Part shown: positions 57,681 to 64,000 of the stretch, piece after piece
Layout of the letters: each line of letters starts with the position of its first letter
How positions within the stretch are numbered: position 1 is the stretch's first letter
From: Frankia sp. R82
GTDB taxonomy: Bacteria > Actinomycetota > Actinomycetes > Frankiales > Frankiaceae
Length of the DNA: 64,000 nt
Assembly: GCF_023716925.1 (NCBI RefSeq)
Contig: NZ_JAMQQG010000008.1
Location: 1-64,000, forward strand
Direction of reading: 5' to 3'
Made by a program: the position numbers and the translations under genes
Notes under the pieces: model-generated
Told to the model about the DNA's origin: nothing
The model's input: the letters and a program-made list of their open reading frames with translations, nothing else
The model's database searches: none

Positions 57681-59447
57681 ATGCGTCGTTCTGGTGTTCC
57701 GCGTGCGACCGACCCGGAGGCATCGCCCGGCGCGACGTCCACGTCGAGGGCCGTCCCGGTTCGGCCGTCCGCGGCGCCACTGGGTGCTCGGGCCTTCGGT
57801 CTGGTCGCGTGCACCACCGCGGTGCTGGTCGCAGCCGTCCTCATTCCGCAGGCCGCGCTCGGTGGCGGGAACCGGAGTCCCTTCGAGGTCTTCGGGCCGT
57901 TGGTCCTGAGCGGATGGTCGCTGCTGCTGGGTCTGTTCTCGGTGCTGCGCACGCGCCGGGAGGAGCTGCTCTGGCGGGCGTTGTTGACCGGTGTGCTGGT
58001 CTTCCTCGTGGCCGGGGCGATCCAGTGGGTCGTGATCTTCGGCGTGGACCGTGACCGGCAGGTGCACTACAGCGACCTGAACGCGGTGCACCTGGTGCCG
58101 GTCGGGCTGGCATTCCTCGCGGTGCTGGCGGTGCCGGGCGAGTCCCGGCGCGATGCGGCCGACCCGCCTCGGGCGAAACCCGACGGGGGTCGCTACCTGC
58201 TGATGCTCATCGACGGCCTGCTCATCGCCGGGTCCGTCCTTGTGCTGCTGTGGGTGATACTGCTCGGTGACCTGCGCGGTGCCGGGCTGTCCGCCGTCCA
58301 GTACTGGCTGGCGCTCGCGGACATCCTCGGCAGCGCCGCCGTGCTGTTCGCTCTGCTGCTGCTGCTCACCTTCGGCCATCCCCGTAACTCCCGGGCGGTC
58401 GTGCTGTATGCGGCCGGTGCGCTGTGCACCACCCTTGCCACGGGCGCGACCGTCCAGTGGGCGCTGATCCATCGGGTGGAGATCAACCAGACCGCGAGCG
58501 CCTGGGTGGGGCTGGCCCTCGGGCCGCCGCTGCTCGCGCTCGCCCTGCTGGTCCCGCCCGCCCGCCGCAGGCGGCCCGGCTCAGGGGTGACATCCGCGCC
58601 GGGCGTGCCCGGCCTGTCATGGGGCGACCAGATCTCGGTGTGGGCGCACGTCTACCTGCCGTACCTGCCGCTGAGTGCCGTCGCCGGGCTGGTGGTGGCG
58701 ACCGCGGCGCGCGGCGGCGCCCTGCGTGGAGTCACCCTGACGCTGTTCATCGCGCTGGTGGCGCTCGTTCTGGTCCGGCAGATGGTGACCGTCGCCCAGA
58801 ACACCCGGCTCCTGGTCAGCGTGCGGGTCGCCCAGCAGGAGCTGCGCCACCAGGCGCTGCACGATCCGTTGACGGGACTGGGGAACCGGATGCTGTTCGA
58901 CGCGGAGGTCGCCGAGGCGGTTCAGGACCACCAGGCACACGGCACACCGGTGGCGTTGTTGTTCTGCGACCTGGACGAGTTCAAGGCGGTCAACGACACT
59001 CTCGGCCATGCGGCCGGTGACGAGCTGCTGCGCGCGGTGGCCGGCCGGATGCGCGGTGCGGTGCGTCGGGCGGATCTCGCCGCCCGCATCGGTGGGGACG
59101 AGTTCGCCGTGCTGTTGCGCGATCTCGGGAACGACCCACAGGCGATCGGGGAGCTCACGGCCCAGCGGGTCCGCGAGGCCCTGCACAGTCCGATCCGGGT
59201 CCGTGGACACGACCGTCAGGTGTCGGTGAGCGTCGGGCTCGCGGTGGTGGTCGCGAACAGTCCACTGGAGGGTCCGGAGGAGCTGCTGCGGCGCGCCGAC
59301 GAGGCGATGTATGCGGCGAAGGCCTGCCGGCGCCGCGGCCGACCAGCAGACCCACCCGCAGCCCAGGCCCAGGTGGGGGCGCCCGTGACCGCGGCGGGGA
59401 CCGCGCTGCGGCCCCCGCTGTCGACCGGTCATGGTGCCGCCCCGTGA
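57681..59447 (+). CDS. Membrane GGDEF diguanylate cyclase
   Basis: 588 residues from ATG 57681 with GGGAGGA 10 bp upstream. A disordered leader is followed by about eight to nine hydrophobic segments (residues 38-370), a coiled region, and a GGDEF domain at about 390-560: HDPLTGLGNRMLFDAEV, FCDLDEFKAVNDTLGHAAGDELL, and the active site IGGDEFAVLLRD. The signature is intact, so synthesis of cyclic di-GMP is expected. No EAL domain is present. It sits inside the catabolic cluster but has no coupling to either neighbour. The N-terminal membrane region may sense an envelope signal. Confidence 0.92.
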   Translation: MRRSGVPRATDPEASPGATSTSRAVPVRPSAAPLGARAFGLVACTTAVLVAAVLIPQAALGGGNRSPFEVFGPLVLSGWSLLLGLFSVLRTRREELLWRALLTGVLVFLVAGAIQWVVIFGVDRDRQVHYSDLNAVHLVPVGLAFLAVLAVPGESRRDAADPPRAKPDGGRYLLMLIDGLLIAGSVLVLLWVILLGDLRGAGLSAVQYWLALADILGSAAVLFALLLLLTFGHPRNSRAVVLYAAGALCTTLATGATVQWALIHRVEINQTASAWVGLALGPPLLALALLVPPARRRRPGSGVTSAPGVPGLSWGDQISVWAHVYLPYLPLSAVAGLVVATAARGGALRGVTLTLFIALVALVLVRQMVTVAQNTRLLVSVRVAQQELRHQALHDPLTGLGNRMLFDAEVAEAVQDHQAHGTPVALLFCDLDEFKAVNDTLGHAAGDELLRAVAGRMRGAVRRADLAARIGGDEFAVLLRDLGNDPQAIGELTAQRVREALHSPIRVRGHDRQVSVSVGLAVVVANSPLEGPEELLRRADEAMYAAKACRRRGRPADPPAAQAQVGAPVTAAGTALRPPLSTGHGAAP

Positions 59448-59487
59448 CCCCGTGACCGGGCCCCGGCTGGGTCGCGTCCCGCGCAGG

Positions 59488-61143
59488 TCAGGCGTCGCGC
59501 AGGCGGTCGGCCAGGTCGCTGTCCATCGCCGGGGCGTCCATCACCAGTCGGGAACGGACGATCTTGCCCGACGCGGTGCGGGGGAGCGGGCCCTTCCAGC
59601 GGACCAGCTGCTCGGGCAGCTTGCGCTTGGCGATGCCCAGCTCCAGCAGATACGAGATCGCGTCCTGCAGGGTGACGTTCGCACCGTCGGCCACCGCGAC
59701 GGCGACCACGAGGCGTTCGCCGGTGGCCGGGTCCGGCAGGCCGAACGTGGCGTGTTCGATCGAACCCGGCAGGCCGAGCAGCGCCTCGTCGAGTTCACTC
59801 AGCGAGATCTTCAGTCCGTTGCGGTTGACGATCTCCTTGAGCCGCCCGACGACGGTCAGCCGACCGTCGGTGACGTCGATCTGGTCGCCGGTGCGGTACC
59901 AGTCGTCCTCGAAGGCGCCCTTGTCGTCGGCCGGGTCGAGATAGCCCAGGAACAGGTTCGGGCCGCGCAGCAGGCCCTCCTGCGGATGCTCCGACGAGCC
60001 GATGCGCACCTCGCCGCCCCGGATGGGCACGCCGTCATCGGCCAGCCGCCGCGCGCGTGGGTCGTCGGGCAGACTGCCGGAGAACACCGGTGCCTCGGAC
60101 GAGCCGTACATCCGCACGATCTCGATGCCGTAGCGGTCGGTGGCGAGCTCGAGCAGCGGCCGGGGCAGCATCGAACCGCCGAGGGTGAGCCGGCGCAGCC
60201 GCACCGGCACGTCCGGCCCGGCCTCGGCCGCGGCGGTCAGCAGCCGCTGCGGGATGACCGGGGCGCCGCCGAGCAGCGTCGGCTCCTCGGCGTTGATCCG
60301 CGCCAGCGTGGCCGCCGCGTCGAAGTGGTCCTCGAGCAGCAGCGTGCCGTGCCGATCGGCCGCGAGCTGCAGCTGCATCAGGCCGGTGATGCTGGTCAGC
60401 GGGCTGACCAGGAACGTCGCCACGTGGTCGTGGGCGACGGAGCGCTCGAGGTTGAACAGGCCCGCGGTGAGGGTGTTCAACGAGTGGACGACGCCCTTGG
60501 GCCGGCCGGTGGTGCCCGAGCTGAACATGATGATCGCGGCACGGTCGCGGTTCGGCTCGGTCCAGGTGGCTGCCGGCACCGACGGGTCGACCTCGGCGCC
60601 GAACAGCTCCAGGGCCAGCACCCGGTCCCCGGCCAGGGCCAACGCCTCACCGAGCCGCTCGGCCTCCCGGTCGGGCACGATGATCCACGGATCGGTCGGC
60701 AGTGCCTCCAGGGCGAAGCGCACCTCCGCCGCACCGCTGCGCCGGTCCAGCCCGACCACGGTCGTCCCGGCCCGCAGCAGGGCCTGGTAGGCGATCACGC
60801 CGTGGTGGGTGTTGCCGGTGACGAGAATCGCGGCGTCGCCGGGTTGGACGCCGCGGGCGGCCAGCGTGGACACCCCGCCGGCGACCGCGGCGGCGAGCTG
60901 CGCGTAGGTCAGGCGCACCTCGTTGTCGATGACGGCGAGCGCGTCCGGGCTGCCGGCCGCCGCAGCCTCGATGCCATCGGCGAGGCGGCGCTCGTCCCAC
61001 TGGCCCTCGGCCCGGTACCGCTCACCGAGCTCGGCCCGCACCCCCGACAGCTGTGGGTAGCGCGCGGTGCGGGCGCCCCCCAGGCTCGCGCTGCCACCGC
61101 TGCCGGCACCCGTTCCAGCGCCGTTGTCGTTCCCGTCCGCCAC
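59488..61143 (-). CDS. Acyl-CoA synthetase (AMP-forming, ANL family)
   Basis: 551 residues from ATG 61143. The P-loop-like A3 motif is MFSSGTTGRPKG, followed by MYGSSEAPVFSG, YRTGDQIDVTDGRLTVVGR (A7-A8), and the catalytic Lys in PRTASGKIVRSRLV (A10). It activates a carboxylic acid to its acyl-CoA with ATP. Its start is 3 bp behind the enoyl-CoA hydratase stop, so the two form an operon. A Gly/Ala-rich N-terminus of 25 residues is unusual. Confidence 0.94.
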   Translation of the reverse strand: MADGNDNGAGTGAGSGGSASLGGARTARYPQLSGVRAELGERYRAEGQWDERRLADGIEAAAAGSPDALAVIDNEVRLTYAQLAAAVAGGVSTLAARGVQPGDAAILVTGNTHHGVIAYQALLRAGTTVVGLDRRSGAAEVRFALEALPTDPWIIVPDREAERLGEALALAGDRVLALELFGAEVDPSVPAATWTEPNRDRAAIIMFSSGTTGRPKGVVHSLNTLTAGLFNLERSVAHDHVATFLVSPLTSITGLMQLQLAADRHGTLLLEDHFDAAATLARINAEEPTLLGGAPVIPQRLLTAAAEAGPDVPVRLRRLTLGGSMLPRPLLELATDRYGIEIVRMYGSSEAPVFSGSLPDDPRARRLADDGVPIRGGEVRIGSSEHPQEGLLRGPNLFLGYLDPADDKGAFEDDWYRTGDQIDVTDGRLTVVGRLKEIVNRNGLKISLSELDEALLGLPGSIEHATFGLPDPATGERLVVAVAVADGANVTLQDAISYLLELGIAKRKLPEQLVRWKGPLPRTASGKIVRSRLVMDAPAMDSDLADRLRDA

Positions 61144-61145
61144 GA

Positions 61146-61937
61146 TCAGGCTGCTCCCGTCCTGCTCAGCATCCGGGCCAGGTTCTGCTGGAACGCCGGC
61201 TCGTCGAAGGACCGCGACTCACTGTCGAGCCCGCCGGACAACAAGGATGCCACTGCCTGGCGCAAGCCGCTGTTAATGAGTTTTTTCGACTCGACGACCG
61301 CCTGCGGCGGCAGGGCGGCGAGGCGGGTGGCGAGCTCGACCGCGGTGTTCACCGACTCGCCGCGAGGCACCACCCGGTTGACCAGGCCCAGGTTCAGCGC
61401 CTCGGCCGCGGGGATCCGGTCGCCGAGCAGGATGTACTCCTTGGCCCGCTGCAGGCTGATCAGCAGCGGCCAGACCAGCGCGCCGCCGTCGGCCGCGGTG
61501 AGCCCGAGCAGGACGTGCGGGTCGGCGAGGAAGGCCTGCTCCTCGATCACGACCAGGTCGCTCATCGCGGCCAGGCTGCAGCCCAGGCCCACGGCGGGAC
61601 CGTTGACCGCAGCGATGATCGGCACCCGCACCGAGGTCATCCCGCGCACGATCGCCCCGGCCTCGGCCATCACCTTGGCGCGCAGCTGCGGGTCGGCGAC
61701 CATCCGGTCGAGCAGGGCGAGGTCACCGCCGGCGGAGAACGCCTTGCCGGCGCCGGTGAGGACGACGGCCCGCACCTCGCTGGCCGCGTCGATGGCCGGC
61801 CATACCTCGGCGAGGGCGGTGTGCAGCCCCTCGTCGGAGGCGTTGAGGGTGGCGGGACGGTTCAGGGTGACAACCCGGACCGGGCCGCGATCCTCGATGA
61901 GTACCGGGTTGCCGTCCGGCTCCTCGTGCTCGACCAC
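61146..61937 (-). CDS. Enoyl-CoA hydratase/isomerase
   Basis: 263 residues from GTG 61937 with AAGGAG upstream. Crotonase motifs: VVTLNRPATLNASDEGL, AFSAGGDLALLD, NGPAVGLGCSLAAMSDLVVIEEQAFLADPHVLLGL and a C-terminal VESKKLINSGLRQA. It is the first gene of a two-gene operon with the acyl-CoA synthetase, divergent from the acyl-CoA dehydrogenase gene 71 bp away, with which it shares a control region. It hydrates an enoyl-CoA formed by the neighbouring dehydrogenases. Confidence 0.95.
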   Translation of the reverse strand: MVEHEEPDGNPVLIEDRGPVRVVTLNRPATLNASDEGLHTALAEVWPAIDAASEVRAVVLTGAGKAFSAGGDLALLDRMVADPQLRAKVMAEAGAIVRGMTSVRVPIIAAVNGPAVGLGCSLAAMSDLVVIEEQAFLADPHVLLGLTAADGGALVWPLLISLQRAKEYILLGDRIPAAEALNLGLVNRVVPRGESVNTAVELATRLAALPPQAVVESKKLINSGLRQAVASLLSGGLDSESRSFDEPAFQQNLARMLSRTGAA

Positions 61938-61998
61938 GTCACTCCTTGAGAGACGGCCCGCGAACGTCCCCGTTGCTTCGAGGTTCGCGGGTTCCTAT

Positions 61999-62010
61999 AT
62001 TGACGTCAAT
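61999..62010. promoter_or_regulatory. ATTGACGTCAAT palindrome at the acyl-CoA dehydrogenase start
   Basis: A perfect 12-bp palindrome in an AT-rich patch of the 71-bp divergent spacer. Its last two bases are the first two of the ATG (62009). A repressor bound here would block transcription or translation of the dehydrogenase and sits near the hydratase promoter. Confidence 0.5.
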
Positions 62011-63166
62011 GTTGCATATAACTGCCAGCAGTGGAAGCGGTCCGCTTCGTGACGATGCGTGCTCGTACGCCGCTGCCCTCGACGACTGGCTGGCCACCCG
62101 GCCGGCGGCGTTGGAGGCTGCCTCGCGTCCGATCGCCGCGTACGACCAGCGGGTGGCCGCCACCTCCACGCTCATGGGTGTCCTGTACGACGAGGGTTGG
62201 GCCCGCTACGGGTGGCCCGAACAGCTGGGCGGGTTGGGCGGTGACATCGTGCACCGCGCCGTGATGTGGGACGCCCTGGCCCGCCACGGGCTGCCGGCGA
62301 TGGCGCTCTACGAGCATCTCGAGGTGCTCGCCCCCACGCTCGTGGCGCTGGGCGACCCGGACTTCATGGCCGAGGCGCTGCCCCGGTTCCTGCGCGGCGA
62401 GCAGGTCTGGTCACAGGGCTTCTCCGAACCCGAGGCGGGTTCGGACCTGGCCAGCGCCCGCACCCGGGCGGTCGAACGCGACGGCGGGTACGTCATCACC
62501 GGGCGCAAGATCTGGACGAGCTGGGCCCGCTACGCCCGGTGGTGTCTGGTGCTCGCCCGGACCGGGACCACCGAGTCGCGCCACCGGGGGCTCTCCGCGT
62601 TCGTCGTCGACCTGCAGGATCCCGGTGTCGAGGTACGGGCGATCGAGCAGGCCAACGGCACCGACGAACTCGCCGAGGTGACTTTCGACGAGGTGCCGGT
62701 CGGCCCGGAGCGCCTGGTCGGGGAGATCGGCGGCGGCTGGCGAGTGGCCATGCACATCCTCGCCCACGAGCGCGGGACGTTCGGCTGGTTCCGGCACAAC
62801 TTCCTTACGCGGGAGGTGCTTGACAATCTCTCGCTGGGCGGACCGGCGGGCGATACGCTGCTGGGCAACGCTCTGCTTGACCTGGCCGCCGTCCGCGCCA
62901 GCAGCTTCGCGGGAGTGCAGGCGCATGCGGCGGACACGGTGCTCGGTCCCAGAGCGGCGTTCGTGAAGCTGATGCTGGCCGCCAGCGAACAGGCGGTGAA
63001 CGACTGGGTGCTGGCCAGCGATCCGGATCTCGCCGTCGGCGTGCAGGACGACCACGTGGCGGTGAACCGGCAGGACTACCTGTTCTCGCGCATCGTCACC
63101 GTCTACGGAGGGTCGCAGCAGATGCAGCTCGACACCATCGCCAAGCAGATTCTGCGGCTGCCATGA
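62009..63166 (+). CDS. Acyl-CoA dehydrogenase
   Basis: 385 residues from ATG 62009. Typical dehydrogenase order: WARYGWPEQLGGLGGDIVHRAVMWDALARHGLP, the FAD-binding QGFSEPEAGSDLASARTRAVERDGGYVITGRKIWTSWARYARWCLVL, then RLVGEIGGGWRVAMHILAHERG. The C-terminal YLFSRIVTVYGGSQQMQLDTIAKQILRLP carries the flavin-contacting GGSQQMQ. It introduces the alpha-beta double bond. The ATGA overlap to the next dehydrogenase gene suggests the two make a heteromeric enzyme, as in steroid and cholesterol ACADs of actinobacteria. Confidence 0.94.
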   Translation: MLHITASSGSGPLRDDACSYAAALDDWLATRPAALEAASRPIAAYDQRVAATSTLMGVLYDEGWARYGWPEQLGGLGGDIVHRAVMWDALARHGLPAMALYEHLEVLAPTLVALGDPDFMAEALPRFLRGEQVWSQGFSEPEAGSDLASARTRAVERDGGYVITGRKIWTSWARYARWCLVLARTGTTESRHRGLSAFVVDLQDPGVEVRAIEQANGTDELAEVTFDEVPVGPERLVGEIGGGWRVAMHILAHERGTFGWFRHNFLTREVLDNLSLGGPAGDTLLGNALLDLAAVRASSFAGVQAHAADTVLGPRAAFVKLMLAASEQAVNDWVLASDPDLAVGVQDDHVAVNRQDYLFSRIVTVYGGSQQMQLDTIAKQILRLP

Positions 63167-64000
63167 CGTCGGTCGTGGAGTCGCCGGACCGCGAGTTCCT
63201 CGACGCGGCCGGTGCGGTGCTGCGTGCGGCCACTCCCGGCGAGGATCCGCTCGAGGCGCTCGGCTGGTGGGACCTGCTGGCCGAGTTCGACGACACGGAC
63301 GCCCGCGGAGCGGCCCTGGCGCTGTTTCGGGCTCAGGGCCGGGAGCTCGCGGACACCGCCGCGCTCGGTGCCCTGCTCGCCCAGCCGTACCTCGCCGCGA
63401 CCGGGTCCGAGCCCGGCACGCTTGTCGCGGTGATCGCCCGCCGATCGGCCCGTGGCGAGCGGTTCGTCGCTGTCGGTGATGTCGCTGGGCGCGCGTTGCT
63501 CGTCGACCGGCCCGGTCAGGGCGCGTCGGTCATTCCTGCCGAGAAGGCGGAGCTGGTGCCGGTGACGGTGCCCGGGCGCCTCACGCTGCACGAGGTCCGG
63601 GTGGACGACACCGCGCTCACCCCCGTGGTGACCGAGGCGGACGCCGTGCCCGCGCGGGCCCGCGGGCTGTTCCTCGGCCGGATCGCCGCGTCGTTGGAGA
63701 TTCTCGGGGCCGCCGAGCAGACGGCGGCGCTTGCGGTGGCGTACGCCGGCTCCCGCGAGCAGTTCGGCCGGCCGATCGGCACGTTCCAGGCGGTTCGTCA
63801 CCTGCTGGCCTGGGCGCAGACCGACTGCGTGGCGCTGGAGAGCGTCGTCACGACCGCGGTGGCGCTCGACGACGCGGCGCCGGAGCGGCATGACGAGGTA
63901 GTCAAGGCCCTGGCGGGGCGCAACGGCCGGCGAATCTGCGAGCGGACCATGCAGGTCCTGGGCGGCATCGGGTTCACCGCCGAGCACGACCATCATCTTT
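63163..64000 (+). CDS. Second acyl-CoA dehydrogenase subunit, truncated by the window end
   Basis: Starts at ATG 63163, overlapping the previous stop (ATGA), and is open to the last base; 279 codons are visible. It begins MTSVVESPDREFLDAAGAVLRAA, with a poorly conserved middle, then YAGSREQFGRPIGTFQAVRHLLA and RRICERTMQVLGGIGFTAEHDHHL, the C-terminal acyl-CoA dehydrogenase signature. The N-terminal half lacks the usual flavin motifs, in keeping with the partner subunit of a heterotetrameric ACAD. The remaining C-terminus lies beyond the window. Confidence 0.88.
   Translation, partial: MTSVVESPDREFLDAAGAVLRAATPGEDPLEALGWWDLLAEFDDTDARGAALALFRAQGRELADTAALGALLAQPYLAATGSEPGTLVAVIARRSARGERFVAVGDVAGRALLVDRPGQGASVIPAEKAELVPVTVPGRLTLHEVRVDDTALTPVVTEADAVPARARGLFLGRIAASLEILGAAEQTAALAVAYAGSREQFGRPIGTFQAVRHLLAWAQTDCVALESVVTTAVALDDAAPERHDEVVKALAGRNGRRICERTMQVLGGIGFTAEHDHHL

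Noticed and set aside
59431-62052. 873-residue open frame on the plus strand
   Set aside because: It is antisense to the acyl-CoA synthetase and hydratase, which have intact motifs.

Overview
The window is high-GC actinobacterial chromosome. Dense overlapping stop/start junctions, frequent GTG starts, the aceE / DUF3052 / AhpE neighbourhood, a DUF5999 protein and a mycofactocin-type dehydrogenase point to a Frankia-like or related actinomycete. This is inference from gene content; no rRNA is present to settle it. There is no integrase, transposase or CRISPR array, and one tRNA (Val, anticodon TAC).

Region 1 (1-24.5 kb) is an accessory, conflict-rich stretch. It opens with three translationally coupled minus-strand genes that look like a condensin-type (MukBEF/Wadjet-like) system: a large kleisin-like protein, a small winged-helix-like protein and an SMC-like ATPase whose 3' part lies outside the window. 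An MBL-fold hydrolase, a TerD protein and an HSL-type esterase follow. At 7.8-14.7 kb is a four-gene plus-strand operon that I cannot match to a named system: a HerA/DUF87 ATPase, a long Gly/Ala-Glu/Pro-rich acidic protein with a compositionally foreign C-terminal domain, a DUF2283 protein, and a membrane-anchored VirD4/HerA-like protein without a recognisable Walker A. Facing it is a minus-strand pair: a 989-residue protein combining a GAP1-N2-like N-terminus, membrane segment, zinc ribbons and a GTPase-type P-loop, then a 43-residue membrane protein joined by a TGATG junction. A frameshifted quinone-oxidoreductase gene, a GlxA-type regulator, an orphan RelE/ParE-like toxin, a HAD phosphatase and a CoA-binding protein follow. 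The region ends with a TIR domain fused to a seven-repeat WD40 propeller.

Region 2 (24.5-42.6 kb) is mostly chromosomal housekeeping: a membrane mannosyltransferase-like protein with a GT2 glycosyltransferase, DUF5999, a PAP2-diacylglycerol kinase fusion, aceE, YjbQ, DUF3052, DUF4234, AhpE, tRNA-Val, an FKBP12-like isomerase with a strong terminator, a secreted lamin-tail protein and a Cys-rich protein. A 1.57-kb gene-poor stretch (31.8-33.4 kb) holds two long hairpins.

Region 3 (42.7-64 kb) is a lipid/cyclic-compound catabolic cluster: enoyl-CoA hydratases, a CaiB-type CoA transferase, TetR with a GDSL hydrolase, a Baeyer-Villiger-type monooxygenase, two amidohydrolases, two SDRs (one of mycofactocin type), two thioesterases, a diguanylate cyclase, an acyl-CoA synthetase and two acyl-CoA dehydrogenases. 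The last of these runs off the end. The enzymes fit oxidation of a ketone or alcohol, ring opening, CoA activation and beta-oxidation of an unidentified substrate.
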